64,000 nucleotides of DNA from Dichetophora obliterata (taxonomy: Eukaryota > Arthropoda > Insecta > Diptera > Sciomyzidae). The DNA lies in assembly GCA_963920525.1 (NCBI GenBank), contig OY986435.1, positions 103,329,615-103,393,614 on the forward strand. The letters are read 5' to 3'. Both the position numbers and the translations under genes were made by a program. Position 1 is the first letter of the stretch; each line of letters begins with the position of its first letter. Of the stretch, positions 21,857-33,270 are shown one piece after another. Under the pieces are notes generated by a model. It worked only from the letters and a program-made list of their open reading frames with translations, searched no databases and was not told where the DNA came from.

Positions 21857-22269
21857 AAAACTAGATGCTCTGTTAGGAAACATTTGTTGGAGCTTACAAG
21901 AAGAAGCAGGAGAAAGAGAAGAATTTATTTGAAAAAATTAAAAAGATCTTTTTGAAAACATTTTTTTAATACTTTGTGGTCATTTTGGCGATCCATAAAA
22001 TTGAGGGGAATATTATTACTTAAAAAAGCTTTTTTACGGAACATCGGCTTTTTTCGAATTAAGGTGTTAATTTGAACACTAAGTAGTTGGGTTGGGGTTA
22101 CTTTTTAAGGGTTAAACTCTTCAACGAAATTATTTCCCAAGTAATTGTTAATGTTTTACCTGAAGACATGAAGCCGATAAAGCTAATAAAAAAGTTTTTC
22201 TAGCAAAAACTGCATTAACATGTTCTTGACCTTGAAACTCAAGTATTAAGAACCGGTTAGCCCTATTAA

Positions 22270-22800
22270 ATCAGCTTTCTTGGATTATGCTGAAATCACG
22301 GAGATAATTTGCTTGAATCAAGAAAATGTTTTGTTTAATTCAAGCAAATATTTGCTAAGTTTTTATAATCTCAAATATCAAATCTTTACTAAACTCATGC
22401 AAATATTTGCTGGGTTGTTATAATCTCAAATAGCAAATGTTTATTCTTAATGAAGAAAAATGAAGAAAATTAGGCGACGATTGGTTAACAACTACGATGC
22501 ACTTATACTCATGCGGCCTAGGTTCAAATCTCCAGATGGTGGTAATTTTTCAATTTAATTTAATGTTAATAATTATTTCACTTCAAAAAACTAATCAAAA
22601 TTTGCTATTCCAATTTATAATAACTTAGCAAATATTTTCTTGAATTAAGTAGAAATTTGCTCTTGCAGTTTATAATAAGTTAGTAAAATTTTGCTTGAAT
22701 TTAATCAAAAATTTGCTTAGTTATTATAAACTGGAATAGCAAATTTTGATTAGTTTTTGCTGAAATCTAGCATAATTTTGAAGTGGCTGAGAATCAAGTT
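22270..22800. repeat. interspersed repeat with GCAAATTTTGCTTAG subunits around a tRNA-like core
   Basis: Units of 60-70 bp containing TTATAA(A)CTGGAATAGCAAA or its complement recur at about 22320, 22380, 22605, 22670 and 22725 in both orientations, so the segment can fold on itself. A tRNA-like stretch sits in the middle (22484-22550). Boundaries are not exact and no TSD was found. Confidence 0.5.
22484..22550 (+). other. tRNA-derived (SINE-like) sequence, not a functional tRNA
   Basis: A GATTGGTTAAC stretch like the A-box/D-arm of tRNAs precedes a B-box match GTTCAAATC with spacing close to a tRNA. Acceptor-stem pairing is poor and the anticodon arm is not convincing, so it is read as a tRNA-derived Pol III promoter remnant. 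Confidence 0.4.
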
Positions 22801-23306
22801 CAAGTTTTGCTTAACCACAATACAAATTTAGCAAACAGCTTTCGCTGTGATGTTATGTCGCAAGTTTTTTTTTTTTGCAAAAAAAGTGCCAGATTCATGC
22901 ACAGTGTTATTTTAATGCGTGGCCACAAAAAATCCTAAACTAGACCTTTTCTTGTATGTCCCAACTATTCCCAACGAAACAAAAAATCGAAAATGTTTTA
23001 GTTTTTTGTTTTTATATTCGATGAAAGTAATTATGTAATGTGTCCGGAGAAAACCTTTTTCTGTATTAAAATAAGTAAAACATTGTTTCATACAATTGGA
23101 AGATAAATATTAAACTTCTTGGTCATTTTGTGTATAAAGCAGGAAATTTGAAGTGGCAAATAATTGTCTTACAAAAAAAAAAAAAAAAAAAACAAACAAA
23201 TCCAAGGCGAAAGAATATTATTTTAAATTATTTAATTTGTAAAGGTAAAAAAAATTTCATTACTTTTTTATAATAAGATGACGAGATTTTACTTGCAACT
23301 TCTATT
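22801..23306. other. unassigned AT-rich DNA with poly(A) run
   Basis: Contains an A run at 23174-23191. No gene or element border recognised. Confidence 0.4.
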
Positions 23307-23802
23307 TCTACGGGGTTAGAAATCTTGGAATAAATTTTAATACTTTTAGGCTTATATTCATATACCACACCAAAATTGTATTAAAATAAAGTACTGGCCA
23401 AAATCAAAATTTATTTTTAATGAAAATATGTATGCACAGTTAATATTAATTTTAATACTGACTTTGTATTAAAAATAAGTATAATATAAACCATGGTATC
23501 AAATTGATTCCAAAGGGTATGAAATATCGTTGTTATAATTGAACTGTATTAAAATTTAATAAAAAATTGTATTGAAATATAATATGGCTCATCTTAAAAA
23601 TTATATACAATATTCAACATAGTATCGAATTGATTCCAATGGTATAAAATAACGTTGTAATATTTTAACTATATTAAAATGTAAAAAAATATGCTTAAAA
23701 ATTGTATTCAATTGAGAAGTATTTAATTTAGTACTTTTGGTATTACAAATTTTTTATACTTTGCTTGTATTAAAATTTATTCCAAGATTTCTAACCGAGT
23801 AG
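23307..23802. mobile_element. MITE, about 496 bp, with near-perfect 8-bp TSD
   Basis: Ends CTACGGGGTTAGAAATCTTG and its inverse ...TTTCTAACCGAGTAG share about 30 bp. CTTCTATT (23299-23306) and CTTCTGTT (23803-23810) flank it, an 8-bp duplication with one difference, suggesting hAT-type transposition. The interior has two diverged direct units of about 130 bp (GTATCAAATTGATTCCAA and GTATCGAATTGATTCCAA). Non-coding. Confidence 0.65.
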
Positions 23803-23810
23803 CTTCTGTT

Positions 23811-24234
23811 TGGGGGCCCCACATTTTAACGTCAAATTGAGACGCCACTGAATTTTGGTATATTTTCATGTTACAAAGGGTTTATAAACTGTCAATAGCT
23901 ATAAACCATAAGGTGTGTTTGAACCTGCATTTGTAATGAGAAAACCGTCATTACCCTGCAAACCATATGAGTTTTTAAAGACTCTTTTATGACTCATTTG
24001 TAGGAGCCTGAGCCCTAATCATGAGCTCTTATAAGTTTCAAAAAAGAGCAGTTTTTCCGTTGAAAGTGGTCCCTCTTTAAGAGCTCAAATAAGAGTACAA
24101 AATGATACTTTTTTGGATCTCAAAAATAGTTTATTCGGACTTTTAATAGACTCTTTTATGAATCTTATATATAATCTAGGTGTAATAAGTTACGTGTTTG
24201 TGCTCTTTATGTATTTCAAGCAGTGTTTAAAAAA
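23811..24234. other. unassigned DNA
   Basis: The segment includes repeated 'AAAGAGCTCTTTTATGA'-like words in both orientations near 23970-24150 (palindromic texture). No gene. Confidence 0.35.
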
Positions 24235-25190
24235 CTGCCAGCAAAACAGCAACAGCACTAAAAAATATGCTACCTCTGTGCAGCGAAAGCAATTTTTTTA
24301 CTTAACACAATTTTGGTTTTGCTTTACTGCGCACATTTCAACAGCAAAGCCGGAGCGGAGCACAGCCGAAATTAATTTTTCATGTAATTGTGCTGTTGTT
24401 TTGACTGCGCAAATTGAAATAGTTGTCAAAGCACAGTTCATATATTTGTTTGTTGAAATGTGCTGTTGCTTTGACTGCCGAACAAAGGCAGCTATGAAAT
24501 ACAAAACACTGCACAAAACTGTTTCGTGTATCTGGTGCGTTTGTTGCTCGTTAAATGCCAAAGCGCTATTTTACTTGGAAACTGAGTGAAATATAAGAAT
24601 ATTGGTAACATTAGTGTGTGACTGTAATTGATCGTGGTTACAATTTATTTTATTTTAATAAATACCAATAATTCAATAGAAATTAATACTAGACCTAGGG
24701 TTTTAGTAACTTTACAAAATTTACTACTTATGTCAAAAATACACAAATGCACCACATCGTGAATACCCCTATTGTTAATGCCCCTATTGTGTATTATATA
24801 CTCTTATTTGCTTATCTCTTTTTCGAATTTAAAAAGGCTTTAATTGTTTTCGTTTTATTAACTTCAGCTTGCACTGCCAAAAGTTACAGCTACGAAAGTA
24901 AAGCAACAGCAAAAGCAACAGTCGAACTTCGAATTTTTACTGTCGCTTTGCTTTCGTGCTGTGGAGATATTCACAGCACAGCAACGGCCGATCTGCAGCT
25001 TTTTCATATTGCTGTTGCTTTGCTCTCGTGCTGCTATTATTTTCGCAGCAAAGCGACAGTACAACTTCGGATTTTTTTGCTATTGCTATGGCTTTGCTGT
25101 TGTGCTTGCAAATTTCCCAGTCAAAGCACAGCCGAAGCAAATGAAATGAAAAAACGACAGCATTTTCGGACGCTGATTTTAAGTACACAA
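24235..25190. repeat. irregular array of CAAAGCAACAGC / GCTGTTGCTTTG words
   Basis: Two patches (24235-24560 and 24860-25190) are crowded with both orientations of a CAAAGC-ACAGC word at 40-100-bp intervals, e.g. near 24425, 24465, 24905, 24945, 25010, 25050 and 25125. Both strands appear open over 150 codons only because of this composition. Probably a decayed repeat; no protein family is recognised. Confidence 0.45.
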
Positions 25191-25230
25191 TGATTAAACA
25201 TTCTGAGAGAAATACCGTTAGTTATGAAAA

Positions 25231-26624
25231 AATGCTGTGACAAAATGATAGCACATTATAATGGATTGAGTGCAGTAAGTTTTAATAATCCGATAAAAAA
25301 CAAGTTTAATTTTTAAAGTAAAGTTGCCACGTTAAATAAGTAAAAGTACTTAAAATTAAAATCAAATGGGGCGTGGAAAATACCTTAACAGTTCGGAAGT
25401 GCAAGTTGCTTTTAATCTGAATTTAAAAACTTGAAAAACTGCGAAATAGTAAAAAAATTAAACAAAAGTCGTTATTAATAACAAAAGAGTTATTACTTTA
25501 TAACAAATTTATTAAAACACCTACAAAATTATGGTAAAGCCTTTAGCAGTGGATGTCCAAGAGTGGTTACACGCCGAAATGAGTGCGCCATTTTGCGAGT
25601 ATGTTCAAATTCTAACCTCACTGCCAGAAAAATTGCTGAAACAGCAGGAGTGAAAATACATGTCGAAAAGTTCAAACGATTTTAAAAAAATCAACTACAA
25701 TTGAACTCAAAAAATTACAAAAGAAACCGCCACTGACAGCGAAACATCGAGCAGCAAGATTGAAGTTTGATTAAAATGGAGAAAGCTATGCGCTGCGTAT
25801 TAATCACTGACGAAAAATTTCATCTCGACGATCCGGATGGTATGTCTTTTTATTACCACGATTTGAGGAAGAAACAGCGTATCCTAAATATTCGTCAACA
25901 TGGGGGTAGATGAGTAATGGTATAGGCTGGAATTGGCTATTGTGGAAGGACTGAAATTAAGTTTGTTCCCACAAGAATGAATCACCAAGATATCTTAATT
26001 TAATTGATAATGAAATAGTTAATCGTGGGTCACAATTAACTAAAACTTTATTAATATTTCAACAAAAAGTTGCTGCTGTACATACAGCAAGAATAGTAAA
26101 AAATTTATTTCGAGAACAGGATATTAAAGTATTGGATTGGCCCGCACGATCACCTGACCTGAACATTAGTGGAAACTGTTAGTGTTACGTTGTAGGGGAA
26201 GTTTATGCCGATAATAGGCAATATAATACCACTCAGGAACTTAAAAGTAACACAATTTTGAATTGGGAACCGATACCGAGAAAATACATCAAAAAACTTT
26301 TTTAATCACTACCAACAAATTGCGGTACTGAAGTTTTAAAAAACAATTGAAAGCTCCACTCAATACTAAATAATTTTATTATAAAAATTGAAAATGGATT
26401 TCTAATAATTTTTTGCTTTTGAATAATATTGTGCTATCTTTTTATTGTACTACTGAATAAGTTTTTGTTTTTTTCTGAACAACAAGTTCGATTTTTAAAT
26501 GAAATTTCTATATATTTTTATTTTGCTTTTTAACCTAATTACTTTAGTCAATACAAATTTTTAATTTTAATCGCTTTCAATAAAATTTAAAAAATTCCAA
26601 TGTGCTATTTTTTGTCGCGGAGTG
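25231..26624 (+). mobile_element. degenerate Tc1-like transposon, about 1.4 kb
   Basis: Subterminal inverted segments GTGACAAAATGATAGCACATT (near 25237) and the complement of 26595-26618 match, with TA outside the right end. A decayed Tc1-type transposase lies between them on the plus strand. The left terminus is approximate. Confidence 0.65.
25531..26350 (+). pseudogene. Tc1-family transposase remnant
   Basis: Translation in shifting frames gives the DNA-binding HTH (NSNLTARKIAETAGVKI; KKPPLTAKHRAARLKF), then the first catalytic motif LITDEKFHLDDPDGMSFYYH, the second in VAAVHTARIVKNLF and the third in VLDWPARSPDLN, where the next expected Glu/Asp region is lost (ISGNC). Multiple stops (for example at 25771 and 25910) and frameshifts. 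The order and spacing are those of Tc1/Tc3-like proteins. Inactive. Its neighbours are unrelated repeats. Confidence 0.75.
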
Positions 26625-26626
26625 TA

Positions 26627-27116
26627 TGTTTGAAAATCATGCGTGTAACTTTTTTTTAAGATAAATGTTTACAAATTCTTCATCGTATATTCACAAAATA
26701 AAACTTTGTTTACGTTAGATATAATTTATCACGAACGAAATGCTAATATTTATTCAGCTAAGGAAAAAGTGAATTTTCTTTATTTATGAAGTGTATAACC
26801 AATTAAAAAATTAATATTCTTTTTGTGTAAAAACTTAAGCCAATTATTTGAACTGAGTTTTTCCAAAATAAGGTATATTGCAGACTTTAAAGTTTGAACT
26901 AGGCTAACAATTTTAAAAGATACATATCTACGAGTGTTTAGATTTACCTGATTTCTGGGGTTTCAATTGTTCGGAGTTACGACATGAAATTATTGTTGAA
27001 CTGAATTTATAAGAGCCAATGCAAAGTAGGCATTTTTTTGTTGCGTCAAAAATTTTCTTATTTAATTGAAATTGATATATACATTACTTGTTTTTCTAAA
27101 TTACTTGTTTTTCTAA
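26627..27116. other. unassigned AT-rich DNA
   Basis: The only feature is a short tandem duplication of TTACTTGTTTTTCTAAA near 27085-27118, next to the big hairpin. Confidence 0.4.
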
Positions 27117-29120
27117 ATTACTTTTCTTAAGATGGATGGTTAAAAAATCGTTCCTTTTGATGTAAAGACAATAAATAATATATCAAATTCGGAAATCGGC
27201 AACTGTTTACTCGACCATCAAAGCGATTTAAATTTGAAATTGAAAAACATATGAACCTTTTTTGACTTTTTACATATTACTCGAATGTTTGCACATAAAA
27301 CCTAATTTTGTGCCTAAAACGGGTATGCACTTTGTTTGTTATTTAATTGTCTCTAAAAATGAGGTATAAAATATAACAATCGGATAAAAATTGCTACAGC
27401 TGTAATATTTTACTTTTTGAAAAAATGTCTTTTTTTCTTGTTGTAGTAAAAAAAAAAATCTTAAAAATTCATTTTTGAAAACATTGCAATAAAATGCTTT
27501 AGAAATGTTTTCTGAAAAACATTTAGTTCAAATACAAAAAACTATGTGATTACGTTGAATAACTTGGTCGTTATGAAATTTTTTACTAGAAGTGTAACAT
27601 TTCATAAATTTCGAGTTTGGGTATTTTTACAAAAAATATCCTCAAAAATCCAAAAACGCGAAGTTTAAAAAAACGACGTAACGAGTGAGTTTGGCATAGT
27701 TTTAAGCTATTTTGTGCAAAAAATTACAAAAACCAAAATTCGGATGAAAAAGTTATAGCTGTTGAAACTTGCTTTTTTTCAAAAATTCTCAAAGTTCCAT
27801 TTTTTGGCATTTCGAACACAAAAAAAATCATAAAAAATCTATAAAACTATTCTTCGTATTAAAAACTACTTCAATAATTTTAAAGAAATATTTTAGATAA
27901 TCCTTAAAAATTTAGATATTCCTTAATTTATTCCAGAACTGCCAACATATCAGACCCTGGTTTTAGGATAAAAAATATTAAAAATATCTCAAAAATTAAC
28001 AATTTTAATTTTCACGCAATATGTGAATTATCTTTTTTCACCATCCCAACAAGCACAACATATTTAAAATCGAACCAGAAACCAAGGATGGCCAAATCGG
28101 ATCACACCGCCATGTTAAAGTTAAAAAAGTTTAAGGAAAAGAAATCGGAAAAATTTGCATTATTAAATTTTTAATTAATTCAATGTTGCAAAATTAATCT
28201 ACATTAAATATAAGTTAATTAAATATTTTTTCCATAAGGAAGTTTTTTTAAATCGAGCAGCGCTTTCGACACTGCAGTGGTGAAAAATGAAATTTGTTGA
28301 TTTTTGGGGTTTTTTTAATATTTTTTACCCTGAAACTAGGCACCCTAAATATGGCAGCCTCTGGCAGCCCTGGCATTAAATTTTTTGAAGGAATATCTAA
28401 AATTTTTTTTAAAATATGTGAAGTAATTTTAAATGCGAAGAATAGTTTTATCGATTTTTTATGATTTTTTTTATGTTCGAAATGCCAAAAAATGGAACTT
28501 TGAGAATTTTTGAAAAAAAATCAAGTTTCAACAGCTATAACTTTTTCATCCGACTTTTGGTTTTTGTAATTTTTTGCACAAAATAGCTTAAAACTATGCC
28601 AGAGTCACCCGTTAAGTCGTTTTTTTAAATTTCGCGTTTTTGGATTTTTGAGGATTTTTTTCGTAAAAATAACCAAACTCGAAATTTACAAAATGTTACA
28701 CTTCTAGTAAAAAATTTCATAACGACCAAGTTATTCAACGTAATCACATAATTTTTTGTATTTGAATTAAAAGTTCTTTTAGGAAACATTTCAACAGCAT
28801 TTTATTGAAATATTTTCAAAAATGAATTTTAAAGATTTCTTTTTACTACAACAAGAAAAAAAAAACATTTTTTCAAAAAGTAAAATATCACATCTCTAGC
28901 AATTTTTATCCGATTGTTATGTTTTACATTCCATTTTTAGGAATGTAGATAGCAAACAAAGTGCATACCAGTTTTAGGCACAAAATACGGTTTTATGTGC
29001 AAACAATCGAGTAATATGTAAAAAGTCAAAAAAATGTTCATATGTTTTTCAATTTCAAATTTAAATCGCTTTGATGGTCGAGGAACGATTTTCCAGCCAT
29101 CCATCTTAAGAAAATTTCTT
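27117..29120. repeat. long inverted repeat (arms about 0.9 kb, spacer about 0.25 kb)
   Basis: The left arm 27117-28016 and right arm 28273-29120 are reverse complements along their whole length with scattered substitutions and small indels. The outermost pair is CTTAAGATGGATGG with CCATCCATCTTAAG. Further pairs include TTTGCACATAAAACC near 27287 with GGTTTTATGTGCAAA near 28990, and GTAACATTTCATAA near 27593 with its inverse at 28690. The spacer 28017-28272 is unrelated. No ORF of note and no TSD found. Could be a long-TIR transposon derivative or a hairpin-RNA locus. Confidence 0.85.
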
Positions 29121-30176
29121 TTCAAAAATCTCCCTATTGCAAAGGTCACCCTTGATATATATACATATAATTTAACTTCTAACAATATTTTTATTAATTA
29201 AATTTAGCACGGATTTTCCGGGAGCCCGGAAAAAGAGTTACACGTAATATAAAATAAACGGGATTAATTTCCCTCATTAGAAACATGAACCAAAAATGAA
29301 GAATGATTAAAAAATATATAATATCGATTTCTGGCAAAATAAATATCATTAAAAAATATTGCCATTTATCACGCCAAAAACTTTTGCTTTAAATAAACAC
29401 GTGCCGAAGTTAAAACACCTTTCGATGAATTTTGATGACGTCAGTTTTTATGGGGCGTTTGTAATTTGTCAAATTTGTCAAAAATCAGAGTACGTTTTGA
29501 ATATCAATACTTATGTGTAATAGCTATTTTGTAAAATTTATGAAAGTTTTGCTAATATGATGACTTCAGTTTTTTTAGGCAGTGCACACTGTGAGAATTT
29601 TATAATCTAGGAGGACATAAGGAAATTAAAAGTTGTCCAATTCAAATAATTTTTTAATATGTCATAAAATTCTTCCTTAATTACGAACGTCAACATAAAA
29701 AGAAACAAAAACCGCCAGGTTCGGTGTAAAAGTCAAGCAAACTTGATCAATTTTAAAAACTATAAAATTATTTTTTTTTGTAGAAATTTCAACCGTTATT
29801 AAAGTACCGGGTGTGTTTCAAATATATTGTTTTTTAAAATTCTGCAATTGCAGGCATTAAATACGATTACAAATCGTTATTTAATTACATTATTTCTGAT
29901 TTTTTAGTTATTTGTATTGTCAGAAATTCAGACTTAAAAATGTCAATATATTACTGTTTTTATTACTAATTATTAAAATTAAATAGCTTAAAACTAATAC
30001 AGGCTAGTCTTGGCTATACCTTATATTACACTTAGCGTCAAGGTGGATGTTTGTAGTTTATAAAAACATTCAAATCTTCATGCGCACATTTACAATTTTA
30101 AGCTTTTTCTAAAACCAAACTCATATTAGTCCGTTTTTATGCTTTGTTACTAAATTTATGTGAATAGCGCACAGTC
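29121..30176. other. unassigned AT-rich DNA
   Basis: No coding, RNA or element-end signals recognised. A GC patch CCGGGAGCCCGG at about 29219 forms a short hairpin. Confidence 0.4.
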
Positions 30177-30192
30177 TTGCATTTTTCCAATA

Positions 30193-30446
30193 GGACAACT
30201 CTCAGAGGATGCTCAAGAGGCAGCAAAAATAAGAACAGTAGAAGATACCAACAATTAACCACGCGGAAGACATCTCGAATCGACACTAATACCGATTTGC
30301 TACAAAGACTGTTAACTTCGTATGATCCACTTATTGCAAGTTTAAGGGCCCCTCCAAAAACAAAAAACAGCAAAATTACACAAGAAGTATTAGATTTATT
30401 GCAGGAACCACCAATAATTACACAGTGTGACCGATTCGACCTTTGA
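30193..30446 (+). pseudogene. C-terminal fragment of a multi-copy insect (probably TE-derived) protein
   Basis: After an acceptor-like CATTTTTCCAATAG, one frame starts QLSEDAQEA. After a one-base shift another continues NSRRYQQLTTRKTSRIDTN, then DLLQRLLTSYDPLIASLR, and ends at a stop (30446). From memory, the succession 'LSEeAqEa... tRK-SR--TN-DLL--LL-SDP-I-S' is the C-terminus of a recurrent, probably transposon-associated protein family in insects. I cannot name the element. The frameshift argues for a relic. Confidence 0.4.
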
Positions 30447-31258
30447 AAAAGTTTCAGCCAAAATTCTTAGAAATTCCGAGAAAGGGACATCGTTCAATTA
30501 TTTTTGATTAGTCCGACCTCTCAATTCCATCACAATTTTTTTGAAAAACATTTTAAAACTAAGAAGTAGGAATTCTTCTATTTCGACTTTTAACAATTTT
30601 TAACATATGCTTAGGTTGCGAGAATTTAAAAACAAAATGCTTTTTTGTTAATGAAATTAAACGTAAAATGTAACTGTTCCAACAGATTTTTGAAAAATAT
30701 ATACCAAGTGTATTTATCGCAATAGAGAATTCAATATCTCATAAATTTTGCGCAAATGTTAGTGTTTCTTTATTTTTTTGAAAATAGTAACCAACCAAAA
30801 TCCTCGATTGTTTTTGCAGGAATCGTTAATACTATAAAATACCTTTCTAAAAAAACTAAGAGTACGAAATATATCTGCAATGGTACCTTTTTATTATTTT
30901 AGAAGTTTTATGGTAAATAGAAATAAATGCAATTTTATTAGTTTAGAAATGCGTTTAATGGTGAAGGGAAGTACTATTGCATATGAGAGAAGGGGAGACT
31001 ACGTTTGGCTGAAATTTAAGCATAAAAGTAGTTAAATCAAAATGCTGAAATTTCAAAATGTTGTTTAGTACAAGGTAGCATTTTTTGCGTAGATTATAAT
31101 GGTGTTCATAAAATCCCGCTCCCTCCCCCATTTGACCGGGAGAGGGGTTTTAAGTTAAAAACAATATGTATTTTAAATTTGCCATAATTCTTAAATTATT
31201 TTATGTTATTGGCACTATAAAAATTTATTTTTTAAGACTCAGCATATTTTGTAAAATA
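30447..31258. other. unassigned AT-rich DNA
   Basis: Nothing recognisable apart from a GC-rich word CCCTCCCCC...GGGAGAGGGG at 31120-31147. Confidence 0.4.
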
Positions 31259-31261
31259 TCT

Positions 31262-31350
31262 GGTGTCCGACCGAATACTCGACTTCGGTATTCGGCATAG
31301 TTGGCCGATTTTTTATTCTTCGGCCCAAAGTAGCGGAATAATTGCCGAAT
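31262..31350 (+). repeat. lone end of the TAGTGTCCGACCGAA hAT-type family
   Basis: GGTGTCCGACCGAATACTCG and following TTCGG words match the left end of the element at 3373-4163. No opposite end is found nearby, so this is a truncated copy. Confidence 0.55.
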
Positions 31351-31971
31351 ATTTTTATTTTGTAAAGCAAGTCTTCGCAATGTGAATATACTTCAATACT
31401 GGCATTCCTCTAATGTTTTGAATATTAAATGTACCAAAAAGATCGCCAGTATATCGTCTTTAAGCTGGGTTACGCCGAAGTCAAAAGGCGTTTTGCTCTA
31501 TCTCTTATAGTTTAGGAGATAAAAGTTTAAGAATTAGTTTGAATTTTTTGTAACTAGGAAAAGTTAAACTATATTATTAGCGTCTAACAAAGCTTAAGAC
31601 TTTATTTTGGTAATGAATTAAGCTTATTTTATCGATATCTACGTAACTATTAAAAAGTTTTTATATTTATATAATTTTCTCGACATAACTCACAAACCAT
31701 ATATCAAACAAAGACTATTTATACACCAAAATGTTTGCCATTACTCTAAACTTAACAGCATCCTTGGAAAAAAAATCGTAACTGAAATTTTATTTTTATG
31801 TCCCGTTTTGTGAGTTATTTTTTTTTCGCCATAAAATCCAAACTACATATCCCATTTTTAAGCTTTTTTGATATTGCAGATTTTTTTGCAGTACCTAAAG
31901 CAAATTAAAATAATAAAATTTTTAAAAAAATGTTATAACTTTTAAAGTAAGTTCGATCTGATATTATCATA
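31351..31971. other. unassigned AT-rich DNA
   Basis: No genes or element borders recognised. Confidence 0.4.
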
Positions 31972-31973
31972 TA

Positions 31974-33268
31974 AAGGGTCCGCCAAATAACTTTTTTTTT
32001 TGAAAATTCTATAAAAAAAACTACTGGATATTTTCTCAAATTTCTTTTTTTATTTGAAAGTGCAATCCTTCCGGTTAATAATGGAAAATAATTTCATTCA
32101 AATGGCTGCCTCAGCTGTCCATACAGTAGCGTACACGATCGGTCCAATTTTTAAGCACATTATCTATTGTGTGCAGCTGTATTTCACCAATGGCTTCACG
32201 AATATTGTCCTTTAAAGCGTCAATTGTCTCTGGCTTGTCGGCGTAACACTTATCTTTGAGGGCACCCCACAAATAATAGTCCAACGGTGTCAAATCACAG
32301 CTCCGAGGTGGCCAAACGACATCAGCTCTGCGGCTGATAATGCGATCTTCAAAAACAGGTCGCAAAACATCGAGTGTAGCTTCGGCTGTGTGGCACGTAG
32401 CTCCGTCCTGTTGAGACCAAATGTTGCCAATATTCTCCTCTTCAATTTTTGTGAACAAAAATTTGTTCAACATGGACCGATAACGATCGCCATTGACTGT
32501 AATGGCCACTCCTTGCTCATTTTCGAAGAAAAATGGCCCAATTATGCCTCTGGACCAAAATCCGCGCACCAAACAGTGACTCGTTTTGGGTGCAGCAGCT
32601 TTTCAATGTATGCGTGCGGGTTTTCTGTGCCCCAAATGCGACAATTTTGCTTCTTTACATACCCGCCAAGATCAAAATGAGCTTCATCTGAAAAGATGAT
32701 TTTTTTGGAAAAATCGGCATCTTCAGCAAGTCGATCGCATGCCCACTTAGCGAAGCGAAAACGCATTGAATGGTTACTTGGCTTCAACTCCAGAACCAAT
32801 TTGTATGGCGTCATACCAAAGTCTTTATGCAAAATTCGTCTCAATGATGTCTCCGAAATATTCAATTGTTGAGAACGACGGTGAATTGATGTTGATGGCG
32901 CTTCACGCACACTTTCTGCCACAGCAGCAATATTCTCGAGTGTACGCACTGCTTTTGGCTTTTCACGCATTGGTTTATCGATGAGGATGCCAATTTCTTT
33001 TACTTTTTTCACAAGATAACGAACATACGGAGCTGACGGTGCTTCTCTTCTTCCAAAATCCGTACGCAATTTTCGCACACATTCTGCAACATTACCATGA
33101 TTTTCAAAGTAATGTCGCAATATTTTCCAGTGTTATTCAAGCGTATACGCAACCATATTCGTTTAGCGGAAGAATAAAACTAATTATCTGTCAAATCAGA
33201 CATGAGCTAAGTGTTACCATTCACGAAATAAGCACTAGTTGAAAAAAAAAGTTAGATGGCGGACCCTG
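31974..33268 (-). mobile_element. DD41D mariner-type element, copy 2, 1295 bp
   Basis: Ends AAGGGTCCGCCAAATAAC and CAGGGTCCGCCATCTAAC are inverted, with TA at 31972-31973 and 33269-33270. High similarity to 15793-17072 throughout, with better-preserved reading frames. Both copies are in the same orientation. Confidence 0.88.
32111..33156 (-). pseudogene. DD41D transposase, one early stop and one 2-bp frameshift
   Basis: ATG at 33156 starts MVAYTLE but the eighth codon is TAA (CAA in the sister copy). The frame then runs open from LRHYFENHGNVAECVRKL through the HTH (RRSQQLNISETSLRRIL) and FSDEAHFDLGGY to VTVWC, where two extra bases near 32562 shift the frame. The remainder gives GIIGPFFFENEQG, QQDGATCHTAE, SCDLTPLDYYLWG and a natural end at 32111. 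All three catalytic Asp are retained, the last two 41 residues apart. A 6-bp in-frame deletion (VQ of PYKVQLVLE) separates it from copy 1. Only two lesions, so this is the least damaged transposase here. Confidence 0.88.
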
Positions 33269-33270
33269 TA

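Noticed and set aside
22484..22550. functional tRNA gene
   Set aside because: Only the B box is good; acceptor and anticodon stems do not pair.
24113..24589. 158-aa plus-strand ORF
   Set aside because: No family resemblance, and the opposite strand is open as well; composition of the CAAAGCAACAGC repeat patch explains it.
28937..29185. 82-aa minus-strand ORF
   Set aside because: Lies in an arm of the 2-kb inverted repeat; the homologous arm is not open, so no selection for coding.
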